64,000 bases of DNA from Taenia hydatigena (lineage: Eukaryota > Platyhelminthes > Cestoda > Cyclophyllidea > Taeniidae): NCBI GenBank assembly GCA_036345935.2, contig JADWOT020001325.1, forward strand, positions 22,001 to 86,000, given 5' to 3'. Both the position numbers and the translations under genes were made by a program. The notes under the pieces are model-generated. The model worked only from the letters and a program-made list of their open reading frames with translations. It was not told the origin of the DNA and ran no database searches. Shown here piece after piece: positions 1-12,867 of the stretch. The stretch's first letter is position 1; every line of letters begins with the position of its first letter.

Positions 1-482
1 TCTCCAACGTTGTAAGACAAACGAGCGCAGGGTAAGCCGATGGATCCAAGACACATTTAATAAACATGAATTTTGGGGTATTCTAAACAGCGGCTCATAA
101 CTTTGCTTGTGTCCTCATGATTTTTTACTTCGAAAATAACTTTTTCTCTTCAATGTCGCGAATAAAAGACACCGGGCCAAACGCATTTGGTAAGTTAAAA
201 CGCCTTAATTGAAAAACAATTTTTAATCTTTCACAAAATAAAGTGAATAGAATGGCTTATTACTCGAGGTAAATAATGAAGAGGCAAGCATTTCGAGTAC
301 AGTGAGTTTTAATCCATGTCGGTATAGCGCAAAACTTTAATCAAAAACGCGAATTCCGCTCCTCTGCGTTTCATTCACATATAAGTTTGAGGCCAGATCC
401 AGGATGTGAACATGCTTACCCTTTGAACTCACAGCGGGTTCTGTTCAAGTTTCTTACGCGACTCGCCTCCGTCTTTAGCAAA
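1..482. other. Upstream region of zinc-finger gene copy 1; no gene seen
   Basis: No coding signal is recognised here. The last 125 bases are the 5' flank of the zinc-finger gene that starts at 483. They contain a short block shared with the second gene copy (listed separately) and a TATA-like ATATAAG near 380. The gene copies share more 5' flank in patches, so this stretch probably includes promoter and 5' leader. Confidence 0.4.
358..371 (+). promoter_or_regulatory. 14-bp block conserved upstream of both zinc-finger genes
   Basis: The block gctcctctgcgttt occurs 125 bases before the ATG of copy 1 and 124 bases before the ATG of copy 2 (30289-30302). The surrounding sequence has diverged much more. 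Same sequence at the same spacing suggests a retained promoter or leader element. The function is inference. Confidence 0.35.
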
Positions 483-1373
483 ATGGATGTCTACAGATGC
501 AGACTGTGCTCTGCGTCGTCGAGAAGCATCGTCTTATGCCTTGACCACTTGCTTCGTGAACATAACAGTAGGCGGATTTTGATTTGCATGCGCAGTTTAC
601 CGTGCACATTTTTCTGAATAGATACGTAAGCTTATGAGAGGAGTTTTTGTTTACAAATAGATGAAATGTCCTGAGCGGCACAATTTTTTGCTTTAATCCG
701 AGTGATGGTGACTTGCTTAAATAGTGGTCAAGTCCGACAACTCGCGGTACAATAACAGCCCCTGATTTTCCAAATGCTTAATGCATTTAGTTGAAGCACT
801 TGCGAATTGTCCGGTTTGCTGGAGGCTTTACGGATCCTTTGGATTGCTGCTATGGCATCAAAGAGGTAAGGAAAACTACAGAACACCTCCAATATCCTTG
901 CTGCAAACCCGCACATATTTCAAAAGTAACATAAGCACCTTCTTCTGATCCCGAAAAACAGACTGGGATCATCACGTGTGTTGTCTCTGTCTCGCACCAT
1001 TCGCAACCTATGAGTTACTTCTTGCTCATTTCCTCATAACTCATGTTCGTAAGTTTTCCCCTGTTCAGTTCCAACTAAATTTAGTCTGTGCTCTGCTTTC
1101 AGCCACAGCTTTGATGATTTACGTAAACTATTCCTAACTGCATATTTTGTCGTACCACGCCACAGAAGTGAGAATGGAGGATTCAGAAACTCGCCTTTAC
1201 TGCACAGAATGCTATGCAGAATGCGCGGCATTGGAGACATTGCTAAGACACATGCATTCGCGTCACTTCCGTAGGTGCAGCTTCATTCATTAAGCATACT
1301 TTGCGGTGGCTGTTGATTATAACGCCCTATTCTTTTCTGCTTTATAGGCATTTGGGCCGCAATATTTGCATAG
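483..1373 (+). CDS. Small triple C2H2 zinc-finger protein, one finger per exon (copy 1)
   Basis: Model: join 483-567, 962-1048, 1166-1270, 1348-1373, 100 residues. All three introns (394, 117, 77 nt) are GT-AG and phase 1. Finger 1 uses C6, C9, H22, H27; finger 2 uses C35, C38, H51, H56; finger 3 uses C70, C73, H86, H91. Each is C-x2-C-x12-H-x4-H and lies wholly in one exon; the last exon adds eight residues. The ATG has a good context (caaaATGG). The paralogue at 30413 has the same exon lengths, splice positions and phases, which strongly supports the model. The H-x4-H spacing is one longer than the classical H-x3-H, and the linkers are not TGEKP-like. A compact adaptor or nucleic-acid-binding role is possible; the target is unknown. 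An upstream non-coding exon or trans-splicing at the AG at 477-478 is possible. Confidence 0.75.
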
Positions 1374-4300
1374 AATGCAAGTAAATGCTAATACGACTGC
1401 AAAATGTGTAAACATTTGTGATCTACAGACCAAGTTATTCTCCTTTTGATTAAAATCAATGGATAAGTAAGGCAAGAGCAGTCACTGTGGAGAAAGACAT
1501 TTTAAGTGTTGTGTAAGCAGACCTGGATGTGCGGACTCAGTGAGCGTTGCTTAGTCGATATGACAAGGCAAACCTCGTATCATGTTGCTTTGCTTCAAAT
1601 CCTACCAGTAATTTGGATGATAATAGACAACGGCACGACACCTTTAATTAATAAACAGTTAAGCATGATTTTTAAAGCTATCGTTTTTGGTATGTAATGC
1701 ACACTTAAATACAAATATAATAGTCACACATTTGTCCGTGTTTCAGTACTATCCAGCAAGCTACCCTGATCCAAGTTTCACGAAAATATACTCGGCTATG
1801 AGCTTTGCCAACAAACGTATTTTCGATATATGGTGAGAATTTCGCTCTTGACGCTATTTTTTGTACCGGTCATCGTTACTCGTAAAGGTTTATTGTCGCT
1901 AAAATATTAGAAATTTGTGGCAAAGATGTAAAAGAGGTTATAACGTTTCTTTCTGATCATAGCGCAGGAAATAAACTTAGGACTGTAAAAAAGGCATTCT
2001 TTTTGATAAAAGGCGGAATGCTTGTAGCATGGCCATTTGTGGGTTTCTGGAAACCACATAGCTGAAACAAATCATCATTTCCCAATGCAACTTGCCACGG
2101 GATTTCCCAAAAAATTCTACGACGAACATTTACGCATTCAATTTTTCACACTTCACGCTAGAATTATAATTAGTAGTTGCCTAATAAGTGAGGAACAGTC
2201 GCTGCGTCATTGCATGCAACTTGGCCGTTCACCGGTCGTCAGCGCACCTACAGCACCATTGTGCGGTGGTGAGTATTCAGAATGCAGAATAAAAGGAGGG
2301 CGTCTAAGAGATGCAGAAAGGAAAGATTTGTTGGGCACGGGTGCTGCATACGAGAAAAGCAGGTGTCGTAATAAGTGGGTGCTAAAAAGTGCGCGATGTG
2401 AAAAATAAAAGAAAATGGGAATAAAATTGTAAGAATCAGGCAAGACGATAGAGTACGAGGGGCAAACTTTTCCTTTTAGGTCTTTTGCAATTTACTAAAT
2501 TTAAGTTGGCAAGAGAATTTTTACAGGAGCAACTTCTTGACCAACAGTTAGTGAAGGATGCCTATATTGTGGTTTGTGAATTTAATTATTGGCAGCTCAT
2601 ATAATATGTGCATGCAAGAATCGGAGAGACGCATGTCATTAACTTAGGTCAAGTGATGTCTCAGTATGTCTAATCTAGCCATGACAGGATAAAGGTGTGA
2701 TAAAGCAATATTTTAAAGTGAGCCCGCTGATAATTAACCTATAAGCTACTAGCATCAGTTCTATTAAATATTCGACACTACGTGCTGCTTTTGCCTCTCT
2801 CCATTAGTTGCTGCCAGTGTTTAAATTAACGATCCTGTAAGGAGTCTGCAAACACTAACCAGTATAATGTGAGAACTGCTGCTCAAAATTGCGGAATAGG
2901 TGCTCATCATGGGTTTTCACAGGCAGCTAGATACCTGAAACTACAACAAATTTATTGTGATTTTTGAGCACTAGCTTCGCCTAATTCGCCAACCTACAGC
3001 TGTATTTTACGATGAGCATTTTTCTGGTAAGGCTGCATTTTTAGTGCTAAGAGTAAAATACGACTGCGTTGTTAATCCCTGTCAACGTATCCTCATTCCT
3101 TTTTGCCAAAAAAATCCCTTAGATAGAATTAGATGCAGCGCATGTGGAAATTGAATTTCGCTATGAGCTGCAGACTTTGTACGATTTGTTTGTTTCATGA
3201 ACAGCACCTGTAATCTGCTCCTACTGACTGTTGCTACATTGGCAATATAAACCTGGTACTTATCTACTACTAGTAATGCATAGGTGGCATCGGTGATTCT
3301 GAAGGAACTAGGCTAAAGAATCGGTATCCTTCTGGAGACTTTTGTGACTCATATGTCATGGTGCGCCTAGGAGCCATAGATATTCACAAGTGGACGTTTT
3401 ACGCGACTTCATAAAATCTGTTTTCTGCGCTTTATGTATGATTGCATACAATAAGGTAGGAATACTGAGTTATTCCAGGGACTAAAATGTGAGGGCTGTT
3501 TTAAAGGGGCTTTTGCTAAAGTGCGTTATCAGCGTTGATTAATGAACACAGGGCTTGGCTCATTGCTCTTACAAGATTTAAAACTACGGAATTACGTTTC
3601 GACGTCCGACGCTAGGTTATATATACATATATATAGACTGCCAATGTTATTTTTTGCTGATTCTGCTGCTCACTTTAAGGCTGATTTTGCACAAATTAAC
3701 CTGCTTGGCTGCAAAACGTATAAACGATAGCTATAACGTTAAATTTTGTTGAGGCATCATCTGTTTCCTCAGCTACCTCTCATCCATTCGGTTTGATAGT
3801 TAAATTGGCCAAATTGAGAGCGATACCTGCATAAGATTATCAATATAGACCTAGCAACGACGTTGAGTGCAGAAAGAATTAAACACCAATCTGGATGGAC
3901 CGCTAACAAAACTAAACAATGGGATTCAGATTATTTTGACTTATTTTCCTTTGACACACTAACAGTTCTTAAAATTTTCTCCAAAGTTTTGCCATTGTAA
4001 ATTTTGTCCTTTAAAACAGCGAGTCTCAATGCTAGTATTACCAAACAAACTACGCTCCATATCAACTTTTTATGGGTTGTTCACTTACCTACTGAATAAA
4101 TAATAGCAGGCACAAATGTTACAGTCTTAATCGCTGGCCCTTTCTAAAGCACTAACAGCAAGGCATTTACTACGGGTTTCGAATGTAGAGAAAAAAGAAC
4201 TGTATTTAATTGTGAGACAGAAGCAGACAAATGACGGAAATCAAGCTATTTTAAATGTATTTCTAAGATCCTCTTCTTTTATCACGGCAGCAGGATATAA

Positions 4301-7300
4301 TGGCACTCGCTTGCGTTTTGCAAGATAAACACAACCGAATCCCACAATTTTTTCAAGTCTACTGAGACTTACTGCATGCAAACGAAGGTGCGAGGACTAG
4401 AACTAACTGAAATGGATGTCGATGCTGCAGAGAGGATGGCTCTACTCCTGCTTAGGTAATTAGCGCTTTATAGACACTTAGACATTAAAAGAAATGTGCA
4501 ATTTTTTTGCCTTTTACCCATTCCTTTGGTAGTAAGTGCAGAGTAACAAATGCGACACCGATTGGACAATAAGGCGATGCAATACAGCAATAAAATCCTG
4601 CCTAGTTGTAGGTTGTGTTCAGAAGGTTAAAACAATTCGATGTATTGGGGTCTTGCTTATAGTGCTGTCGAAGTAGGGAAGGCCTGTATGAGCGAGATGA
4701 TAGATGCAATCGTGACAGCTTTGCAAGCTTAGTTGATCAGAAGTTCATATCTAAGATTTATATGCAGCCATATTTTATTTCAAAAGGTTAGGTTTTCCCA
4801 AAATCTCTCTTAAAATAGGCGTCTTGACAATAGAAACCCAGTGAGAACTTATGGCTTGCTTCTTGAAATCATGGAGATTATCTAGATAGAGACCATAATC
4901 CATAGCATTGTGAAGTCAAACAGGATTATAAATGGTAAATCGTCAGTTAATTAAACATAACTGGGCAAATTTCTAGGCATAAATTAAACTTAATTGGTGT
5001 TTCGCCTTCAAAAATCAATACTCTGTGCTTTCTAAAGCAGCGGCTTCATTAATAAATATTTTGCAGTCAATTATTTCGGGTTGCATGAGACTCATTTCGT
5101 ACGAGGAGGTTCGGCCTCAAAAATCTTTCTTTAACCAACTGGTTTGATGCGCTTTAGTAAGCAAGCAGGAAAGCAAACTTCATTTAATTTATTTTTCATC
5201 AATTCACTGCTGAAGTAAGGCAGTTTTGCCGGATGCAATTGATTTTTTTGTCCAAAATTTTGTATTTGAATTTGACACACAAAAGAGTTTCCGAATTTGC
5301 GTTTCTAATTTCAGGACATATAGATATATAGATATCATTTTCGAGAACCACGATCTTTATGAGTAGTTCTATAATAGTAATTATCAACCATGCATGCGCG
5401 ATGATGATATAGTCCCTCATTAGTACCACATGTTTTGTATCCCAGCGTAGTTACTTTATCTCGATTACTTTCATAATTCTGCAGCACGCTACCACATCGT
5501 TTTCATTTCATGAAAGCGGCTTGGACGCATTGTTAGGAGAGGCCACATGTATCTACTAAAATTTGTGGGTCGCCCATATTTATAAGCAAGTCCCATTTAT
5601 AATCAATTTACTTTAACCAAATTTCGCCTTAAAGTACCTAACGTAGAAAATTACACATGCACCAAAGTCAGTGATTTTGTCAATTTTAATGCGTCGCCTA
5701 GCTTTTAAGCGCAAAATTTGTTTCTTGCATAAATGAGTGGAATATTTAGATAAACGAAAACTTGCTTGCGCTAAAATTTTCTTAATGTTTTCATGGTAGT
5801 AAGCAGGCAACGTCTGCCACGTGCTGCATCTTTTGAATGCTTTTCATGTAAACAACCTCGTTTCTTTTAGCTAGTCTTCTAAACGATAGCAATAAGTTGT
5901 GGTCATCAAGGTATGCTCATTCAGGATCATGCTGACAAACTGTTATGTGCTGCAGATTTGGCTAGGTGCACTCTAACACTTTTCATCACATTGTCGCATT
6001 CCTACCTCCTGTAAGGGTGTTGTTAACAATCCACATAATCTACGCAGTAAAATGCGTAGGGTGGTTAAGCTTGAAAAAGTCTTGAATGGTACTGCTTTCT
6101 GCGTACTCACTTAATGGTTGAAGGAATTAATTCACATCTAGTTAAGTTGCTTTTAAATTACTTTTTGTTACTCAACCCTGACTATGAAAGCAAGATGTTA
6201 ATTGAGCCTTTGCGCTCCTTAACCACCGTTGAATCGAGAAGCTCCAGTTGACTAAGCTAATCAAAGGATGTGACAAAACTCTCGAAGGTGGCATTTTGGA
6301 GTACTATTTTGATAATGAATTCAATGGACGATTTAGTTTGAATTTATCATGCTCCTAAGCTATACCAAGGGGTCAAATGCGTGTTTTAATGACCAACGTG
6401 GTAAGTAAGCACAATTCTGCACATGCAGAAAAGAGACTGCTATAGACTGCACTTCTTTCAGAGTTGCCTTTTGGCAATTGAGACACCTGGGAAGTTATAA
6501 CTAGGGTTGGAATATGGATCTGCTAAAAGAGAGTTACTTGTCAGGATTGGATGAGTGCATGACCACCGGATTATGCAAAAATAGCCGAGTAGAAGGGCAT
6601 AATTTGACATTCATAGTTATGAAGTAAACGAATGGCTTTTCCAGAACGTAACTTCTAGCCGACGCCTTGAAGTGTATTTGGAAAAGAGAACTATACTTAG
6701 CGTTTCGATGATAACTTTATAGTAATCATACCTCTGTGTCTGAAGTAGAGCAGTGGTTCATCTATATAATCATCGATATTGGAGACGCAGTCTACGAATG
6801 CATTATGTGAAGTCTTTTGATAAGTAGAGCAATATAATGTTGTTAAAGTTCATGAATATAATCTCTATTTGAAATGGGAAACAAAATAAGCGGGCGAGAG
6901 ATGCGAAAGATAGACGTTTTATAATAAGAGGTGGTATTTTGTAACGATGCCCTTGGAAAGCCATTCTGGTTCAGTTTACGTGAATGGTGGGTCAATGAGG
7001 AAGGCTATTGCAAGGCAAATTTTAAGTGAAGTGAAGGAATGATATGGCATGCTCAACGATACTAAATAACCCGCCAAATACCAATGGCCTCGGTTTTGAC
7101 TGGAATTTGAAACTTTGACCTCTCACACCCAAAAGACGAATATCACTCCTAAACCACTGAGTAGCACGATCAGCAGTAGTGATACATGGCCTGCAGTTGT
7201 AAGGGTCTTTGTCAAGTCCTTCCTAGTGAAAGGACGGAATTCAGGTGATCTAATGGGTAAGTTGTTGATTTCAGATTATCGGCATCAGCCTTTGCTAACA

Positions 7301-10300
7301 GACACTTGTTACAGAAACTTTAGCATTAGATGACCCTTCAACCGAGAACCGTTACAATTCCTCATTCCTAAACTATACAGACAATATTTTAAATTTCAGC
7401 CCTTAAGGGAAGTCAGCAGATGCTTAATGTTTATGGGATAGCTTCATTTCCAAGTCCTCTGAGGTGTCAAAATCGGGAAATAAAGTTAGAGGCTTGGCAT
7501 TCATCATCAAGCTAGGGCATTCCATGGCATCATATGAGGTCAGAATATTACGTGTCCCTATAACTTTAATAAGTGCTTCAAAGACTGGAATCAAGGGATG
7601 ATAGACTTTTGACAAAGAATCCAATCCTTTTGTCTATGCTCATCTAATCAACTTTTTACAATGACGCATTTGCGTTGTTGGAGCCCACACTTGGACTTGG
7701 TACCGGATTGTACACCTGCGTCCTTATTTCCCTTTATCCACCACTTGCATTAATATCACCTTTATTTATTTTCTAAATGTTTCACTTTTATGAGCTCTCA
7801 TTGCTAATACCGAATTTATGAGGATAATCAACACTCATAAAGATGCGAATCGTGGAAAGGTGAAATGCAAACATACAAGTATAGAATGCTGAGGAAAGAA
7901 ACTGCACAAGCGCTTAAGTCCCCCTTCAGAGGCTGCGCTGGTAGCGCAGCTTGAACTTGTGTATTATCTTTGACATTCGTTTCCCAGCAAATTATTCTTT
8001 AGGCACTTTGCCTTACTACAAAAAGACTGCAAGCTTTCCCGTTATGCAGCATACGAAGGGCTTACGTGCTACTATGGATTAAGAAAGAGAACAGCCCAAC
8101 TTAATCTGCTGCCGCCAATATCACCTTAATTTTTCGTCGCAATTCTTTGTACCACCAATTTACCCGAATGCTCTCAATCACTGTTATAGCAAAGCTGGTG
8201 ATTAGAGCCAACGGCCTCGCATTATACTGACGTGCACTGATGTTACTCATGCAAAACATTGCAAACTGTCGGGCGCTTCTCTGAGTCAGTACCAATTTAA
8301 CATTGGAAAGAAAGCCGGTCTAAAGTGACCCATAACAAAACCCAGGCAAACGCAACTTTAAATAAACTGTTTAAATGTTATTCGTCACTCTTTTAGCTGT
8401 AAAGCTCTTTTAATCGCAGCCATTATAGGAAAGTATTGGGATTGACACTCGCCTTCACAGTCAAAGCGAATTTTTTCAGCCCGTCCCATCATTCATATTT
8501 CGGCCAAGTCCTCATGACGAAAGCGGTGGCATGCAGCATTAAATTTAGAGCTCATAGCTGCGCATTCGCAAATGAACAGTTGTAATTACTAATCTCTTGA
8601 AAATCTGTTATTGGGAGTGCAATGTACGATAACCATGGTAAAGTGACAAATCGAGTTGTAAGGAAGTCTAATGAGTAGGCCTAATTCAGTTGTCTAAATA
8701 ATGCACACCAGAATTAAGGGCCTGAGGTAAAAGTTGCCATAACTGTATTTTTGATTATCTTGTAGCTTAGCTCGAGAATGAGCAACTTTTCTGCCAGTAG
8801 TTGCATTACCATCCATTCATCAGCTATGTTTTATGTAAATTTAGACAGTGAATTTGCTTTATTGAGATATCAGCTTGGTTTTGTGTATAGTCGTGCCAAC
8901 TTGCATATTCCGTGGGACTATGATCCATGAAGGCTATTCCTTTGCCGAAGCCAGCTCAGCTTCTAGGTAATAAAAGGAAAAATTCCATTTTTTGTATTTT
9001 AATAAGCTTAACATGCACGTGGCTACAAAGTAGGATTCAGAATTGATTTGATGAAGTAATAAGCTTTTGCTGACGCAAAGGTATGTTACATAAATGACAA
9101 TCTTTTAAAGAATACATCTTTGGCTAATTTAGAAACTGGTCTTCGAAAAGTCCAATTAATATGAGCAATGAAGCAGCTATCACAAAATAATTATTGATAA
9201 TAGTAATCTTTTGATTGGCTAGTAATCTCTGCGATAGTAACCGGAGACGGTCCTAGCAAAAACTGCCACAAAGTCTTATGCGGGAAGCTTTGAGTTTGAC
9301 GACATCTAAAAACTCGACATTAAAGCTTTTAAGCACAGTATAAGTCTACATTATGCGTCTAATGGAACAGAGGTTCCAAAATGCAAATAAAAGGCCATTG
9401 AGTGCATTGACCAAGGTTGTAAATGATAGAAATGCGACATTTTGGGTCCGTTCAAGTGTCAAAATTGCGCTTTTATTAATAAAAGGAGGCTTGATCTTAC
9501 TCACAGCTGCCACTTTTGACGACTTGGTAAAAGCCATCACTAACAGTGAATGCACGATTGTCAAGCGACAAACACTCAGATGGCCCATGGGCTCTATTTT
9601 CGTTATCCTGTTGTCTACGAAGTATAGCTAAAGGAAGCTGGGATTTTGAGGGCAAAGCGTAAGAAGTAAGGTGGGGAGAGGAATTTATCCACAGTCTGCT
9701 TGGTAATTACCCCATTGATAACGCTTTACTATGGTTGTCGTCAAAAAATCACTTTTTAAATACTACTTCACTCTGTCATGACGTGAAAGGAATTAAGGTC
9801 TTAATGCATCAGGCGTCCATGATTTTGTTGATTAAGTAGGCTGGTTGGGCGCTCTCAAATGCATAGACCTATAATGCATCTCAAGCGATTATGCGCGAAA
9901 CCTGATTCTACGATTCAAGTCTTCTAGGTACAACCGATTTATTCACTGAAACACGTGACAGCTTAAAACTCACATTTGGCCACTGGGAGATAAGCTATGT
10001 CTAACATATCTCATCTGCCTAAGAATCAAGGGATTGAGGTGTGATTCGCAAATATTAGTATTTCTCTGAGTTGATAAGTCAACTACTATAACATCAGATT
10101 ATACCCATCCTGTTAAGGATCCAAATTCAGGGTGTAATATGTTGCGCTCTTCCTTAACACATTTAATCCGCGGTGAAAATATCAAAACTAAAGCAATTGT
10201 AAGTTCAAACCAGTTTCGACGGGCACGTACTTTGTTTGCTCGAGATGACGCCTCACAGCATTCCGACCTACACCTGTGGATTTAGATTAGTAAAACATGC

Positions 10301-10645
10301 TTTCCTCATTGCTGATACGAATAAAGAGTAACGTCTCAAGCATACATAAATATTTTTCTAAAATGCCTAATGGATAAATACTTTCTTTTACTTTACAGGG
10401 AAGGCTAATCACGTATAAGGCATCATTACTCGGGAGTCGTTATAAAGTGGCAAGTGAAAAATAGCAAACTTTATTCATTTGCCTGAACGGCTCAAGATGT
10501 TGGTCGAATACGCAAATACCACTACTTTAAGCCTTGCTCATGTGTAAGGTTGAAGACGGATCCAAGAAGATTAATTTCATACGCATTAGATTAACCACAT
10601 GCTCTGTGATAGGCTCAGGCATTGCTCACCTTTCGCTTTAACAGA
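1374..10645. other. Long gene-poor stretch
   Basis: No gene is recognised. Bases 1374-1600 are related to 31327-31595 (shared patches such as gatatgacaaggcaaa versus gagatgacaaggcaaa), so the zinc-finger duplication includes 3' flank. A frame at 2207-2408 ends near AATAAA-like sites but resembles nothing known. Bases 7933-7951 form a perfect 8-bp hairpin (GCTGCGCT, loop GGT, AGCGCAGC). Short AT dinucleotide runs occur near 3615 and 5320. The remaining frames are short and look like chance. Confidence 0.4.
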
Positions 10646-10730
10646 ATGGATGTCTATAGATACTTTTTTGCCTCTTGCTATTCAAAAGCACCACCTTATG
10701 CCGAGCACACTTGTTTCATTATGTTTTGGC
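10646..10730 (+). pseudogene. Decayed copy of the first zinc-finger exon
   Basis: From its ATG this stretch aligns with the first exon of the zinc-finger gene at 483. It shares the opening atggatgtcta and later patches such as aagca-c-cttatgcc and cacttg-ttc. The metal-binding codons are lost: the first cysteine reads Tyr and the second lies in a shifted, changed stretch. The splice donor is not preserved. No second- or third-finger exon was found in the next kilobase. It is a relic of a third family member between the two full copies. Confidence 0.6.
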
Positions 10731-11189
10731 ACTATTTTATAGCATATGGTGGTGATGGGATTGACCATTTGTGAGATTTTTGATGAGAGAATGAGGTTCC
10801 GTTGACCTATTGCATATAAAATCACCCTTGATTCAGTTACATGAGGTGGTGGAGTGAATGAATGATTATGTAATGTGTGCAATTAACGTCAGGAACAGGC
10901 AGATAATGCAACGTGAGACCGAATGCAAACGCAGTGCACCACATTACTTAGACATGGTTGTGATTTCTACAGAAAACAACGGCCCTGCAAACTAATGTGT
11001 GGTTCGCCTCAAAGCGAATTCATACAAAATCGTAAATGCCTGCTTAGTTGACGGATAAAATCCGGTGAGAATATTCGCTCTGTTACAACACTCGAAATGT
11101 AATTGTTGTAACCTATTTGGAAGGAGGGTAGCATTCCTCTCCAGAAAACAGAAAAACATAAGGAAACAAATCGAGTGCATTCAATATCT
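10731..11189. other. Intergenic, nothing recognised
   Basis: I see no gene, repeat or RNA in this stretch beyond short chance frames. Confidence 0.4.
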
Positions 11190-11550
11190 GACTTTAAAGT
11201 ACTGACAGGTAAGGCCACAAAGAAAGCGCTGACGGTAAAGGCGCTGAAGATGGACAAGGCTAAGAAGAGGAGGCGAAAGGACAGCTACGCCATCTACATC
11301 TATAAAGGGTTGCGCCACGGGCATCGGGGCACGAGCATCTCGTCGAAGGCGTTGCAGATCATTAGCTACTTCGTGAACGACATCGTCGAGGGGATTTCTA
11401 CCAGGTCCAGTCATTTGGCGTACTACAACTAGAAATCAACAGTCACGATCACAGAGGTTAACTGCTGTGTGCCCGATGCCACCCAGCGAGTTGGCCAGGA
11501 ACGTGATTTCAAATGGCACTAAGGCTGTGACCAAGTACACCGGCTCCTAG
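11190..11550 (+). pseudogene. Histone H2B pseudogene
   Basis: The frame reads a lysine-rich tail, then KKRRRKDSYAIYIYK, GTSISSKAL, SYFVNDIVEGI and SSHLAYYN, which is the H2B histone fold. A TAG at 11430-11432 replaces the lysine codon that follows Tyr-Asn. The C-terminal helix resumes in another frame, ending in NGTKAVTKYTGS and a TAG at 11548-11550, so there is at least one net frame shift between. Several core residues are also changed. There is no clear start codon and no histone 3' stem-loop. Histone genes lack introns, so this could be a stray gene copy or a retrocopy. It is dead as a histone. Confidence 0.85.
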
Positions 11551-12867
11551 TAGGTGAGGTGGATGTGGAGTGCAGTGCATGAGTATGCGTATCCCACGGC
11601 CCTGTTGAGGACTACGTGGGCTAGTGGTGAAGGGTGGAGAGAGGGAGGAGGGAGGATGCGTAGGCATGGAGCTGCAGAGCGTTTATGAGGGGATGGGTCG
11701 ACGCGGCTGTCTCATAAACACAACCTTGTGATTGGCGTCTAATGCATAGTATACTGAAGGAAAGCGAATGACAGGCGTAAAATTGACAGAGTAAAGAATA
11801 CCAGCAGCCGTCTTTAAGCCATCAGTTAATGACACGCTTCTTTCATTCATTCCGCTTCTTCACGCATTTAAATGCCCACCCTTCAGCCGGCTCGATCAAA
11901 TGCCACCACCTCCTGCCAACTCTTACGCGCAAACTCCTTCCACTTACCTACGTAGCCTTCTCAGTCTGTGCAGACTCACATCATCATAGACCACCGCCGC
12001 TGCCAAACTCTTGTGCCACGACGATCAACCTTACTGCCAGTCAACCGAAGTAACGTGTGAATGCGTGTAAGATGGGAAGAAAACACAGCACTCTACCCAA
12101 ACCTTCGTCGTAATTCTGAGTGCCATAGCCCCATCGCTACTCTCTGCAGCCTATATGCCCAAGATAGTAAGGCAGACCATCAATTAACTGACAGCCGTTC
12201 GACCGACACATCTTGTAGTCAACAATTCGCCTTTCAACGACCCTCAAGACACCCATTATCACGTTCATTGTTGCAGACTCAGTCAGATGGGTCGCTTAGA
12301 GTGACAGCTCATAGATTTACCTACACTTTATTCCACATAGTTGTTGTTGGGCACAGTTTTAAATGTATCAAATCAAAGTCCCTTGAAACACCCGGTTCAT
12401 TGGGGCGTTTCCTTCGACAATCGTTTTCCCAATCGTTTAACCATGAGCTCATCACTTGGGACACATTAAGAGGAATCAGATTGAGCGCCTTAGATTTTAA
12501 CAGGAAGCCTGTGTTGCTCAAAGCCTCTGAGTTGTAATCAAATGTCTGGTTGAAGGTTGATCTAGGAGGTCCTCCTGCATGCTCATTATACTCGCTTTAA
12601 GCTCTGTCGCAGAAGGTCACGCATCTCGCCTTTCACTTGGCCATAATAGGTGCCTGCACATGAAAGTTGGGCTCGGCATCATTCAGAAACATCATTCCAT
12701 GCTTTGCGCGTTTGAAATACGTGCATCAAGGTTAATAAATTGCAAGTTTAAGATGCACCTTAGGTGATTATACATTAATGTGCATATGAATGCATACATA
12801 AGTGAAAGCATGCCCCGTTGCTTTATTGAAATCCTCCTCAGAGTCAGCAATGCTGTTGGATATGCTG
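11551..12867. other. No gene recognised; low-complexity purine-rich patch
   Basis: A G/A-rich patch (about 11560-11700) follows the H2B relic, then C-rich sequence with several open but unrecognised frames. The longest, 12061-12537, has no domain, no splice support and an unremarkable composition. It may be old repeat sequence. Confidence 0.35.

Noticed and set aside
4413..4456. ATGGATGTC start followed by a possible donor, reminiscent of the zinc-finger first exon
   Set aside because: Similarity stops after the first nine bases and no cysteine or histidine pattern is kept.
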